Origin: Actinoplanes derwentensis
GTDB lineage: Bacteria; Actinomycetota; Actinomycetes; Mycobacteriales; Micromonosporaceae
Length of the DNA stretch: 64,000 bases
Direction of reading: 5' to 3'
Assembly: GCF_900104725.1 (NCBI RefSeq)
Contig: NZ_LT629758.1
Coordinates: forward strand, 930,001-994,000
The notes under the pieces were generated by a model, which searched no databases, had not been told where the DNA came from, and saw nothing but the letters and a program-made list of their open reading frames with translations. The stretch's first letter is position 1; the number at the start of each line of letters is the position of its first letter. The position numbers were made by a program, and so were the translations under genes. Below are positions 53,824 through 63,203 of the stretch, piece after piece.

Positions 53824-54773
53824 CGGGGCATCGCCGCCGACAGGGCCGCCACCGCGCCGACCGCGAACTGGTCCCGGATCCGGTCGCGCAACAGCGCCCA
53901 CTGGCGGGTGAAGGCCGCTCGCCGTTCCAGCGTCTCCCACAGTTGCCCGGCGAGTTCGCCACCCCGGCCGGCGGGCAGCCACAGGTGCAGCAGATAGTCG
54001 ACGGCCGGGCGCAGGCGCCCCAGCGACTCGTCGCGGGGCAGGGCGCCGATCGCGGCCCGGTCGACGATGCCGATCACCGAGGTCAGCAGCCAGTCGTGCA
54101 GGGCCAGATCCTCGCCGAAGGCGACCAACAGCCGCGGCGGCGCTTCGGCGGGCAGGGTGACGCGCATGATTCGTAACTGGTCGTCGTGCACGGCGAAGCT
54201 CGGTGGCCCGGCGGTGTCACCCTGTTCGACCACGAACCGCAGCCGGGTGCGGGGCAGGCGCAGCCGCTCGCGGGACCGGCCGCCGGCCGGGACGGCGCTC
54301 TGCACCAGGTCGGACGCCAGCGCGGCGATCCCGCCGAGGTCGAGCGCGCCCGCCGCCCGGTCCGGCGCGGCGAACGCCTCGGTCAGTTCGGTGGGCTGGA
54401 CCCGTCCCACCGCCTCGATCACGCCGAGCCGGGCCAGGTAGTGCGACCAGGGCTGCCGGGCACTGCCGGTCGCCCGGGTCAGAGTGGTCCAGGCGGTGCC
54501 CTGCACGATGTGACCGCCGGTGATCGCGGCCCGTTGCAGAACGGTGCCGATGCCCCGGACCTGGCGGGCGGGTGCGGGCGCGCCGAGCGGGCAATCGACG
54601 CCGACCGGGCGCTCGGGGGAGCGCACATAGGAGCGTGGTCGTTCCAGGCGCAGCACGGGCTCGCCGGCCACCAGATCGACAAGCGACGCGGCCTCCCGGG
54701 CGCTCATCGGGTCGCGGCCACGGAGCAGACCGGTGTGGACCTCACCTACGACGAGCACGTCAAGGACCCCCAT
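53820..54773 (-). CDS. SCO2521 family protein
   Basis: This 317-residue protein begins MGVLDVLVVGEVHTGLLRG, then LRLERPRSYVRSPERPVGVDC, VRGIGTVLQRAAITGGHIVQG and RLRLPRTRLRFVVEQGD, matching SCO2521 proteins. No catalytic motif recognised. ATG 54773 was chosen because family similarity starts there; the frame upstream to 54923 is intergenic-like. It is translationally coupled to the membrane coiled-coil gene and convergent with SCO2522. Confidence 0.88.
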   Translation of the reverse strand: MGVLDVLVVGEVHTGLLRGRDPMSAREAASLVDLVAGEPVLRLERPRSYVRSPERPVGVDCPLGAPAPARQVRGIGTVLQRAAITGGHIVQGTAWTTLTRATGSARQPWSHYLARLGVIEAVGRVQPTELTEAFAAPDRAAGALDLGGIAALASDLVQSAVPAGGRSRERLRLPRTRLRFVVEQGDTAGPPSFAVHDDQLRIMRVTLPAEAPPRLLVAFGEDLALHDWLLTSVIGIVDRAAIGALPRDESLGRLRPAVDYLLHLWLPAGRGGELAGQLWETLERRAAFTRQWALLRDRIRDQFAVGAVAALSAAMPR

Positions 54774-54854
54774 CCGCGGTGGCGAGGGAGGCCGGGAAGA
54801 CGCACTGTGCGGCGCGTCCCCCGTGCGCCGCATCACGCCGGCCGTTCGATTGGA

Positions 54855-54887
54855 ACCCAAGGATTCCGAGATTGCAACACCTTGGGT
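54855..54887. promoter_or_regulatory. Inverted repeat in a divergent intergenic region
   Basis: ACCCAAGG (54855-54862) and CCTTGGGT (54880-54887) are perfect arms 17 bp apart, between the divergent SCO2521 and oxidase genes. It could be an operator or a hairpin. The rest of 54774-55024 shows only an AT-richer patch near 54885-54930. Confidence 0.4.
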
Positions 54888-55024
54888 GATCATTGGATTG
54901 CTTTGAGTAATCGCATCTAGCATTCATCGTCGTAAGCGACAAGGTCGGGGCGTGAAAAGCCGCAGTCGCCGGAGAATTTCCCGGGCGCCCCGGTCCCCTC
55001 ATCGATCGCCGTTAACGTCAGAAG

Positions 55025-56002
55025 GTGACCACTCGCCCTCTTGTGCTCATTGTCGGCGCCGGTGTCTCCGGTCTGACCACCGCGGTGCGCCTGGCCGAGA
55101 GAAAGCTCGGCGTCCGGGTGCGCATCCGTGCCGAGCAGGAGCCATGGGCGAGCAGCTCGGCCGCGGCCGGGGCGATCTGGGACCCGATCTACGCCAAGCA
55201 CGCCCGCGTCGAGCACTGGGCCTCCCGCTCGTACGCGGTCTTCAGTGAACTCGCCCGCAGCGGATTCCCGGGTGTGCGGGTGATCGACGGTGTGGAGGCC
55301 TCCCGGGTGCCGATCCCGACCCCGGGGTGGGCACTCGACCTGCCCGGATATCGCGACTGCCGGCCGGCCGAGCTGCCGGTCGGCTTCGCGAGCGGCTGGC
55401 GGTACACCGCCCCGATCATCGACATGCCGCCCTACCTGAGTGAACTGCAGGCCCGGCTGACCGCCGCCGGTGGTGAGCTGATCTTCGGGGAGCGGCTGGG
55501 CGGTCTGGGCGACGCGTTCGCCGACGCCGCCATCGTGATCAACTGCAGTGGGGTGGGCGCGCGGGAACTGGTGCCCGATCCCGAGGTGCAGCCGATCCGG
55601 GGGCAGTTGGTCGCGGTGCGCAACCCGGGCCTGCGGGAGTTCTTCGCGGAGCACACCGACGAACTCGGCGAGATGACGTACTTCCTGCCGCAGGGCGACG
55701 TGCTGCTGCTGGGCGGCAGTGCCGAGAAGGGCGAGGCCGAGCCACTGGCCGACACCCAGATCGCCGCGGCCATCGTACGGCGGTGTGTCGAGATCTTCCC
55801 GGTCATCGGCGGCGCCGACATCCTCGGCCACCGGACCGGCATCCGGCCCTGGCGCTCCGAGGTCCGGCTCGAGCACGAGGACCTCGGCGACCGGCACCTC
55901 GTGCACAACTACGGGCACGGCGGCGCCGGGGTGAGCCTGTCCTGGGGGTGTGCCGACGACGTGGCGGACCTGGTGCAGGGCATCCTGGAGGGAGACGCCT
56001 GA
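55025..56002 (+). CDS. D-amino-acid oxidase-like FAD flavoprotein
   Basis: This 325-residue protein has the FAD loop VLIVGAGVSGLTTAVRLAE, SSAAAGAIWDPIYA, IRGQLVAVRNPG and the C-terminal YGHGGAGVSLSWGCADDVA, all typical of D-amino-acid oxidases (and related DAO proteins), which convert D-amino acids to keto acids with H2O2. GTG start with weak ribosome site. It precedes the DDAH gene by 19 bp, suggesting joint amino-acid catabolism. Confidence 0.9.
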   Translation: MTTRPLVLIVGAGVSGLTTAVRLAERKLGVRVRIRAEQEPWASSSAAAGAIWDPIYAKHARVEHWASRSYAVFSELARSGFPGVRVIDGVEASRVPIPTPGWALDLPGYRDCRPAELPVGFASGWRYTAPIIDMPPYLSELQARLTAAGGELIFGERLGGLGDAFADAAIVINCSGVGARELVPDPEVQPIRGQLVAVRNPGLREFFAEHTDELGEMTYFLPQGDVLLLGGSAEKGEAEPLADTQIAAAIVRRCVEIFPVIGGADILGHRTGIRPWRSEVRLEHEDLGDRHLVHNYGHGGAGVSLSWGCADDVADLVQGILEGDA

Positions 56003-56021
56003 GGCACGCCGAGGAGAGCAC

Positions 56022-56786
56022 ATGAGCACGAGGTTCGCCCTGGTCCGGAAACCGGCCGAGACGCTCGCCGACGGGATCGTCACGTTCGTCGAGCGGCAGC
56101 CCGTCGACCTGGCGCTGGCCCGGCGGCAGTGGGTGGCCTATGTCGCCGCGCTGGAGGCCAACGGCTGGCCGGCGGTCGAGGTCGACGCCGACGACACGCT
56201 GCCGGACTCGGTGTTCGTCGAGGACACCGTGATCATGTTCGGGTCCGTCGCCGTGCTGGCCAATCCGTCGCGGGCGGCCCGCAGCCCGGAGGTCGCCGGG
56301 ACCGCGCGGAAACTGAGGGAGCTGGGCTTCGAGCCGGTCGCCCTGACCGAGGGGCACCTGGACGGCGGGGACGTGCTGAAGGTGGGCCGGACCGTCTATG
56401 TCGGGCTGGGCGGCACCACCGACCAGGCCGCCATCGACCAGTTGCAGCGGGTCCTCGGGCCGCACGGCTGGACCGTCGTGGCGGTGCCGATCACGAAGGC
56501 GCTGCACCTCAAGAGCGCGCTGACCGCTCTCCCGGACCAGACGATCATCGGTTACGGACCTCTGGTCGACGACCCGTCCATCTTCCCCTCCTTTCTCGAG
56601 GTGCCGGAGGAGTCGGGCGCCCACGTGGTGGTCCTCGACGAGGACACCGTGCTGATGAGCGACGGTGCGCCGCAGAGCAGATCCATCTTCGAGGCGCGCG
56701 GCCTGCGAGTGGTGCCGGTGGATATCAGTGAGTACGAGAAGCTCGAAGGATGCGTGACCTGCCTGTCGGTCCGCGTACGCCAATAG
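56022..56786 (+). CDS. ddaH: Dimethylarginine dimethylaminohydrolase
   Basis: This 254-residue enzyme of the pentein fold hydrolyses N-omega-methylated arginine to citrulline and methylamines. Key parts: PDSVFVEDTV (substrate Asp/Glu), GHLDGGDVL, His162 in LHLKSALT and nucleophile Cys247 in GCVTCLSVR, four to five residues from where the known bacterial enzyme has it. A GAGGAG ribosome site precedes the ATG. Length is normal. Confidence 0.93.
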   Translation: MSTRFALVRKPAETLADGIVTFVERQPVDLALARRQWVAYVAALEANGWPAVEVDADDTLPDSVFVEDTVIMFGSVAVLANPSRAARSPEVAGTARKLRELGFEPVALTEGHLDGGDVLKVGRTVYVGLGGTTDQAAIDQLQRVLGPHGWTVVAVPITKALHLKSALTALPDQTIIGYGPLVDDPSIFPSFLEVPEESGAHVVVLDEDTVLMSDGAPQSRSIFEARGLRVVPVDISEYEKLEGCVTCLSVRVRQ

Positions 56787-56834
56787 TTTGACCGATATCG
56801 ATCATAAAGTTATCCCCACCTGGGAGGAGAGGCC

Positions 56835-56863
56835 TTGACAGGGCAAACTTAAGCCGCTTAATA
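56835..56863 (+). promoter_or_regulatory. Promoter and overlapping palindrome of the oligopeptide importer operon
   Basis: TTGACA (56835-56840) is 17 bp from TTAATA (56858-56863). TTAAGCCGCTTAA (56849-56861) is a perfect inverted repeat about its central base that overlaps the -10, a good position for a repressor. Confidence 0.7.
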
Positions 56864-56900
56864 ATGGCGCCGTCGATTGATCCGACGGAGGGAATCCCCG

Positions 56901-58565
56901 ATGCCCCACCTTCGTCGCGCAGCCGCACTGGTTGCCGTGACCCTCATCCTCGCCGCCTGCTCCGATTCCGGCACCGGTAAGGCCGCCGACAGCACCATCA
57001 CCATCTTCAACGGTGCCAACGGCACGATCGTGGAGAACTGGAACCCGTTCTCCCCGACCCAGCTGCAGCCCGCCCAGGGCCCGATCTACGAGGCTCTGTA
57101 CTGGTACAACGTGGCCACCGAGGCGGCTCCCCAGCCGATGCTCGGCACCGATTACGGCTGGAACGCCGACGGCACCGAGCTGACCATCACCACCCGTGAG
57201 GGCGTGCAGTGGTCGGACGGGCAGCCGTTCTCGGCCAAGGACGTGGCGTTCACGTTCGACCTGATCAAACGGAACAAGGCGATCAACGCGACCGGCCTGA
57301 CCCTGACCGGTTCGGTGGCCAAGGACGACAAGACCGCCGTGCTCACCTTCGCGAAGAAGTCGTTCACCAACGAGGCCGCCATCATCGGCCATACGCCGAT
57401 CATTCCCGAGCACGTCTGGAGCACGATCGGCGACCCGGCGAAGACGATCAACCAGAACCCGGTCGGCACCGGCCCGTTCAAACTGAAGTCGTTCTCGTCG
57501 CAGAGCTACCTGCTGGAGAAGAACCCGAACTACTGGCAGCCCGGCAAACCGAAAATCCAGAACGTCCGGTACCTCTCGCTGGCCACCGCCGACGCCGCCA
57601 GCGCCGCCCTCACCGCCGGTCAGGTCGACTGGATGAGCAGCTTCCTGCCCGGTCTGGAGCAACTGCTGCAGAACCACAAGGAGCTCTCGTACGTGAACAC
57701 GCCCGTGCTCACGGCCTCGATCTTCACGTGCGCCAATGCCGCACTCGGCTGTTCCGGGCCACAGACCGAGACCGCCGTCCGACAGGCGATCTATCACGCT
57801 CTGAACCGGGACCAGCTCAACAAACTGGCCGGCGGCGGATTCGCCGGCACCGCGTCACCGACGTTGCTGCTGCCCGAGCGGGACCGGAAATGGATTTCCG
57901 ATCCGTCGCAGGTGACCATTCCCGGCACCCCGGACGTGGCCCGGGCGAATCAGATCCTCGACGACGCGGGATGGGTCAGGGGCGGCGACGGTATCCGTAC
58001 CAAAGAGGGTCAGAAATTGACTTTGACCGTCCAGTCCGTCACCGGCTGGAGCGATTTCATCTCACTCAACGACGCGATGGCCCAGCAGCTCAAAGAAGTC
58101 GGCATCGAACTGAAACCGACCCAGCTGTCCTGGAACGAATGGAACAACAATCAGGTGCAGGGCCGATATCAGCTCTCGCTGGACTCGATCGGGCTCGGCG
58201 CGAACGCCAACCCGTATCACACCTACCAGCCGAAATACGCCACGGTGACCACCGCGAAAGTCGGCGAGACGGCCAGCACCAGCGGAAACTACTCCCGGTA
58301 CAGCAACCCGGTGGTCGACCGGGCGGTCGAGATCGCGGCCGGCACCAACGACGAGGCCGTGCAACAGGAGCAGTACACGATCATCCAGAAGGAGATCACC
58401 CGCGACCTGCCGTACATCCCGATCTACGTGAACTCGCTGCTCACCGAATTCAACACCAGCCGCGCCACCGGCTGGCCCACCGACGAGAACAAATACGCCC
58501 TGCCCGCCTCCTGGAAAGTCTGGGACAACGGCATCGTGCTGGCCACCATCGAGCCGGTTGAATAG
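56901..58565 (+). CDS. Peptide/opine ABC transporter substrate-binding lipoprotein (family 5)
   Basis: This 554-residue lipoprotein has the lipobox ILAAC (Cys about residue 23). Family 5 motifs: NWNPFSPTQLQ, GVQWSDGQPFSAKDVAFTFDL and NPVGTGPFKLKSFSSQSYLLEKNPNYW. The ATG has GGAGGG upstream. It is the first gene of a five-gene importer. Cargo is not defined by sequence; the DDAH and oxidase neighbours suggest peptides or modified amino acids. Confidence 0.94.
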   Translation: MPHLRRAAALVAVTLILAACSDSGTGKAADSTITIFNGANGTIVENWNPFSPTQLQPAQGPIYEALYWYNVATEAAPQPMLGTDYGWNADGTELTITTREGVQWSDGQPFSAKDVAFTFDLIKRNKAINATGLTLTGSVAKDDKTAVLTFAKKSFTNEAAIIGHTPIIPEHVWSTIGDPAKTINQNPVGTGPFKLKSFSSQSYLLEKNPNYWQPGKPKIQNVRYLSLATADAASAALTAGQVDWMSSFLPGLEQLLQNHKELSYVNTPVLTASIFTCANAALGCSGPQTETAVRQAIYHALNRDQLNKLAGGGFAGTASPTLLLPERDRKWISDPSQVTIPGTPDVARANQILDDAGWVRGGDGIRTKEGQKLTLTVQSVTGWSDFISLNDAMAQQLKEVGIELKPTQLSWNEWNNNQVQGRYQLSLDSIGLGANANPYHTYQPKYATVTTAKVGETASTSGNYSRYSNPVVDRAVEIAAGTNDEAVQQEQYTIIQKEITRDLPYIPIYVNSLLTEFNTSRATGWPTDENKYALPASWKVWDNGIVLATIEPVE

Positions 58566-58566
58566 C

Positions 58567-59556
58567 GTGTACCACCTGCTCCGCAAACTCGGGTTCTACC
58601 TGATCGCGTTCTGGGCGGCGGTCACCGTCAACTTCGCCATCCCGCGGCTGATGCCCGGTGACCCGGTCGAGATCATGCTGTCCAAACTCGGACAGAAGGG
58701 CCCGGTGACACCGGAGACCCGGCAGGCCGTCGAGGCGCTGCTCGGCACCGGGACCAGCCGGCCGGTGTGGTCGCAGTACAGCGACTACCTGGCCGGTCTG
58801 GCCCGCGGTGACCTGGGCGTCTCGGTGGTGTTCTTCCCAGCCCCGGTCAGCACGATCATCGGGCAGACCCTGCCCTGGACGATCGGGCTGATCGGGCTGG
58901 CCACCGTGATCAGTTTCCTGACCGGCGTGGGCCTGGGCACCCTGGCCGGCTGGAAACGCGGCTCGTGGCTGGACAACCTGATCCCGGTCACCACGATGTT
59001 CCAGTCGGTGCCGTACTTCTGGCTGGCCCTGATCCTGCTCTTCCTGCTCGGCAGCGTCTGGCCGTTCTTCCCGCTCAACGGCGGTTACGACGTCTACAAC
59101 GTCACGCCCGGCTGGAACGGGCCGTTCCTCGGATCAGTGCTCTACTACGGCACCCTGCCCGCGCTCACCATCATCATCTCGTCGATCGGCGGGTGGATGC
59201 TCGGCATGCGCAACATGATGGTCGCCACCCTCTCCGAGGACTACATGCTCACCGCCGAGGCGAAAGGGCTGCGCCCCGGACGGATCATGCGGCGGTACGC
59301 GGCCCGTAACGCCGTACTCCCGTCGGTCTCCGGTTTCGCCATCTCGCTGGGTTTCGTGGTCGCCGGGTCGATCGTCACCGAGGCGGTCTTCTCCTACCCC
59401 GGCATCGGCTCGGCCCTGCTCCAGGCGGTCGGCGGCAACGACTACGCGCTCATGCAGGGCATCTTCCTGATCATCACGCTGGCGGTGCTCGGCGCGAACC
59501 TGCTCGTCGACCTGCTCTACTCGGTGATCGATCCCCGCACCCGGGCCACGTCATGA
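58567..59556 (+). CDS. Peptide ABC transporter permease, DppB type
   Basis: This 329-residue permease with about six helices begins YHLLRKLGFYLIAFWAAVTV and has AEAKGLRPGRIMRRYAARNAVLPSVSG (ATPase-coupling loop). GTG 58567 follows the binding-protein stop at once; TTG 58558, overlapping it, is an alternative. It partners the DppC-type permease. Confidence 0.94.
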   Translation: MYHLLRKLGFYLIAFWAAVTVNFAIPRLMPGDPVEIMLSKLGQKGPVTPETRQAVEALLGTGTSRPVWSQYSDYLAGLARGDLGVSVVFFPAPVSTIIGQTLPWTIGLIGLATVISFLTGVGLGTLAGWKRGSWLDNLIPVTTMFQSVPYFWLALILLFLLGSVWPFFPLNGGYDVYNVTPGWNGPFLGSVLYYGTLPALTIIISSIGGWMLGMRNMMVATLSEDYMLTAEAKGLRPGRIMRRYAARNAVLPSVSGFAISLGFVVAGSIVTEAVFSYPGIGSALLQAVGGNDYALMQGIFLIITLAVLGANLLVDLLYSVIDPRTRATS

Positions 59557-60431
59557 GCGGCAAACTCACCGCCGGGCTGATTCTCGGCGCGCCGATCGTG
59601 ATCTTCGGGCTGATCGGCCCGCTGCTCGTGCAGGACCCGTCCCGGGTCGGCGACATCGGCCTGGCCGGCCCCAGCGGCGGGCACCTGCTCGGCACCACCC
59701 AAACCGGACAAGACATTCTAGCCCAATTGGCGTACGCCACCCGAGGCTCACTGATCGTCGGCGCCATCGTCGGCGTCCTCACGCTGCTGCTGTCCGGGTT
59801 CTTCGGCATCGTCGGCGCCTACGCCGGCGGCTGGACCGACGAAGCGTTCTCCCTGTTCACCAACGTCATGCTGGTCATCCCCGGCCTGCCACTGGTCATC
59901 GTGATCTCCACCTACCTGCCGGAACGCAGCCTGGTCCTGGTCTCGATCGTGCTCGCCATCACCAGCTGGGCCGGCGCCGCCCGAGTCCTGCGCGGCTCCA
60001 CCCTCAGCCTGCGCAACCGTGACTACGTGCGGGCCAGCCGGGTCGCCGGGGAGAAACGCTGGCGGATCCTGCTCGTCGAGATCCTGCCCAACCTGATCCC
60101 ACTGCTGGCCGCCCAGGTGGTCTTCGCGATCATCTTCGCGATCCTCGGCGAGGCCGGGCTCTCCTACCTCGGACTGGGCGCCACCGGCTCGTTCACCTGG
60201 GGAACCATGCTCTACTACGCGCAGAACGGCCTCGCCCTGCGACTCGGCGCGTGGTGGTGGTTCGTACCGCCGGGCCTGCTCCTCGCCCTTTTCGGCGCCG
60301 CCCTCGCGCTGATCAACTTCTCGATCGACGAGATCATCAACCCACGGCTGCGCGATCAGACCCGGGCCGCCCGCCGGGGCTGGCGGATGTCACGCGAGCA
60401 GCTGCGCAAGGCCAAGGAGGCGACGCTGTGA
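59553..60431 (+). CDS. Peptide ABC transporter permease, DppC type
   Basis: This 292-residue permease has LGTTQTGQDILAQLAYATRGSLIVG and the coupling loop RVAGEKRWRILLVEILPNLIPLL. It overlaps its neighbours by 4 bp upstream (ATGA) and 4 bp downstream (GTGA). Confidence 0.94.
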   Translation: MSGKLTAGLILGAPIVIFGLIGPLLVQDPSRVGDIGLAGPSGGHLLGTTQTGQDILAQLAYATRGSLIVGAIVGVLTLLLSGFFGIVGAYAGGWTDEAFSLFTNVMLVIPGLPLVIVISTYLPERSLVLVSIVLAITSWAGAARVLRGSTLSLRNRDYVRASRVAGEKRWRILLVEILPNLIPLLAAQVVFAIIFAILGEAGLSYLGLGATGSFTWGTMLYYAQNGLALRLGAWWWFVPPGLLLALFGAALALINFSIDEIINPRLRDQTRAARRGWRMSREQLRKAKEATL

Positions 60432-61246
60432 GCGAACCGGTGCTGTCCGTCGAGGACTTCAGCGTCGACTACCTCGTCGACCCCGTGGTGCACGCCGTCA
60501 AGAACGTCACCTTCAGCCTGGCGCGGGGCGAGGTCCTCGGACTGGCGGGGGAGAGCGGCTGCGGCAAGAGCACCCTGGCGTACGGGATGGTCCGCCTGCT
60601 GAAACCCCCGGCGGCCGTCACCTCGGGGCGGGTGGTGGCCGGTGACGTGGACTGGGGATCGCTCGGGCCGGAGGAGTTGCGGGCGGCGCGCTGGGACCGG
60701 ATCTCGATGGTGTTCCAGGGGGCGATGAACTCGCTCAACCCGGTGATCACGATCCGTGAGCAGCTCGAAGACGTCTACCTGACGCACCGGCCCCGGATGA
60801 GCCGCCGGGAACGCCGGGACCGCTGCGGTGAGCTGCTGGAACGGGTCGGGGTGGACCGGGCCCGGTTGCGGTCCTATCCGCATGAGCTGTCCGGCGGGAT
60901 GCGGCAGCGGGTGATGATCGCGATGGCGATGGCCCTGGAACCAGCGGTCATGATCATGGACGAGCCGACGACCGCGCTCGACGTCGTGGTGCAGCGCGAC
61001 ATCCTGCGGGAGATCAGCCGGTTGCGCGACGAGCTGGGGTTCGCGGTCCTGTTCATCACCCACGACCTGCCGCTGCTGCTGGAGATCAGTGATCGGATCG
61101 CGGTGATGAAGGACGGCTCGATCGTCGAACTCGCCTCCGCTTCCGGGTTGTACACCGATCCACAGCACCCGTATACACAACAGTTGCTGGCGGCATTCCC
61201 CAGTCTGACCGGCTCGCGTGGGGCGTTCCTGCGGGCGGCGTCATGA
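60428..61246 (+). CDS. Peptide ABC transporter ATP-binding protein, DppD type
   Basis: This 272-residue ATPase has Walker A GESGCGKSTLAYG, signature ELSGGMRQRVMIAMAM, Walker B PAVMIMDEPTTALD and the switch His in LFITHDL. It overlaps the next gene by 4 bp. Confidence 0.95.
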   Translation: MSEPVLSVEDFSVDYLVDPVVHAVKNVTFSLARGEVLGLAGESGCGKSTLAYGMVRLLKPPAAVTSGRVVAGDVDWGSLGPEELRAARWDRISMVFQGAMNSLNPVITIREQLEDVYLTHRPRMSRRERRDRCGELLERVGVDRARLRSYPHELSGGMRQRVMIAMAMALEPAVMIMDEPTTALDVVVQRDILREISRLRDELGFAVLFITHDLPLLLEISDRIAVMKDGSIVELASASGLYTDPQHPYTQQLLAAFPSLTGSRGAFLRAAS

Positions 61247-62025
61247 GCGAGCTGGTCGCCCAAGGGCTGACCAAGGTCTATCGGGGTGGGATCCGGGCGG
61301 TCGACGACGTCAGTCTCACCCTGGCTCATGGGCGGACCACGGCACTCGTCGGGCAGAGCGGCAGCGGCAAGTCGACCATCGCCAATCTGCTGCTTCAGCT
61401 CGAACGGCCCAGTGCTGGGCGGATCCTGCTCGACGGGGTGCCGGTCAGGCGCCGGGGGCTGAAGCAGTATCGGCGTACCGTTCAGATGGTCTTTCAGGAT
61501 CCGTTCGCTTCGTTGAATCCGTTTCACACGGTGGCGCATCATTTGGCTCGGCCGCTTAACCTGCACAATCCTCGGCTAGCCGTAGCTGAGACAGGTAATC
61601 GGGTGGCTCGGCTGCTCGAACGGGTCCACCTGGACCCCGCCCTGGCCGGCCGCCGCCCGCACGAACTCTCCGGCGGCCAGCGCCAGCGTGTCGCCATCGC
61701 CCGCGCGCTGGCCCCGTCACCGAGCTTCCTGATCGCCGACGAGCCGGTCTCCATGCTGGACGTCTCGATCCGCCTCGGCATCCTCAACCTGCTGGCCACC
61801 CTGCAACGCGAGGAGGACCTGGGCGTCCTCTACATCACCCACGACCTGGCCACCGCCCGGCACTTCTCCGACGACATCCTGGTCATGTACCAGGGCCGCA
61901 TCGTCGAACGGGGCCCCGCCGACGACGTGATCCTGAGGCCTCGGCACGAATACACGAAAACCCTGGCCGACGCGTCGCCGGACCCGGAGCGCCGCCTCCG
62001 GTCCAGCCCTTCTCCGGAACGCTGA
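61243..62025 (+). CDS. Peptide ABC transporter ATP-binding protein, DppF type
   Basis: This 260-residue ATPase has GQSGSGKSTIANL, HELSGGQRQRVAIARAL, FLIADEPVSMLDVSI and LYITHDLATA. The extreme C-terminus (SSPSPER) lies in a 34-bp sequence that is duplicated downstream, so the tail may differ from that of close relatives. Confidence 0.94.
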   Translation: MSELVAQGLTKVYRGGIRAVDDVSLTLAHGRTTALVGQSGSGKSTIANLLLQLERPSAGRILLDGVPVRRRGLKQYRRTVQMVFQDPFASLNPFHTVAHHLARPLNLHNPRLAVAETGNRVARLLERVHLDPALAGRRPHELSGGQRQRVAIARALAPSPSFLIADEPVSMLDVSIRLGILNLLATLQREEDLGVLYITHDLATARHFSDDILVMYQGRIVERGPADDVILRPRHEYTKTLADASPDPERRLRSSPSPER

Positions 62026-62065
62026 GCGCGATCCGGTCCAGCCCTTCTCCGGAACGCTGAGCGCG
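61997..62065 (+). repeat. 34-bp tandem duplication at the end of the importer operon
   Basis: Positions 61997-62030 and 62032-62065 are identical (TCCGGTCCAGCCCTTCTCCG and following). The first copy spans the stop codon of the DppF-type gene. Confidence 0.85.
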
Positions 62066-63203
62066 GCTCGATCCGGTTGCGGCGCCGACGAGTGTGACGC
62101 CTAACCGCAAGATGCGGTGGGCCGAGTCGCTTGCGGATGCGAGCGGCACCGGTCACCAACGAAGGCGTAGCGCCCGCAGCGGTCACCAACTGGTGATCTT
62201 CCTGGCGATTCGCACCGACAACGTGAAGCCCAGCATAGGACGCGCGCTGGTCTTCCCCTCCATCCAGGATTTTCCGGTGACTATCGGCAACTCTGGGACA
62301 ACGCGTCGCCCTACGGCATCGACTCCAGACGGCCGTATTCGACACGGCGCGTCACACCGTCGCCGCCGCCCGCACCGCTGTCCCGGCACATTCCCAACTT
62401 CCCGGGCATTCAGCAGCGCAATGATCTGCAAGCGGCCTCGACATTCTGGGCGACCTTTCCTCAACGACATGGCCAAACTCGAAGAAGTCCGCACCGATTT
62501 CCTGCGGGACTGCTACGCCAGTAGCGGCGCCCTGTCGCAATACGCGATGATCAGCAAACAGATCCTTCACTCGCGGTACGCGTTGCTGAGGCAGAAGCGT
62601 GGGCCCGGGGTCGTGACGGTGAGTGCCTTGACCGTGCGGGGTCTCCTTACGGCCGTGACCGCCAACTCGACGAACAGGCTCCGGCGATCACCATCGGTGA
62701 CCTCAGCTGGACACGGCATACCCGGGTGTCACTGCGGCAGCACGATCTCGGTCAGTGATGCTGACATCAGCGGGTGCGGTCCTGTTCTCGGTCACGGTTG
62801 TCTTCGCAAACACCATGATCACCAACGGGTCGCACCCGTCCTACATGGACCCATCCCGATCGCGGGACCACACAAAATCCCAGCTAACGAACCTCTCAAC
62901 CGACTACGCAACAGCCCTGGATACCCCTCTGGCCTGCTGTACGGATACGGAACGCCGCACATGAATCAACCGATGACTATGTCAACTGTGCGACAGTGTC
63001 TTTCGGTGTCAAAAATCTAACCGATATAGTTGCTCCAACTTTCGGTGGTTCGGCTCCGGCTCGGAAGGCGGAGTTTTTGAACGCTCCTCCATTTTTCTCG
63101 TGAGCCAACGCCTCAATTACCCGGCGGCCTCAGGGGAGCGGTCGCAAATAGAATCGGCCCATCTGCGCACTCTCTTGTCTGGCTTGAAAGGAAGCTGTTG
63201 CCC
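62066..63203. other. Gene-poor, possibly decayed region
   Basis: No frame has a credible ribosome site plus natural composition. Short stretches look protein-like (NDMAKLEEVRTDFLRDCYASS, 62460-62525; YRQLWDNASPYGID near 62281-62325), hinting at a degraded gene. GC content falls toward 63000. TATAGT at 63025-63030 may be a -10 of the following gene. Confidence 0.5.

Noticed and set aside
62094..63020. 308-codon plus-strand frame
   Set aside because: No ribosome site and mixed, unnatural composition; at best it includes a short protein-like stretch, so reported only as a gene-poor region.
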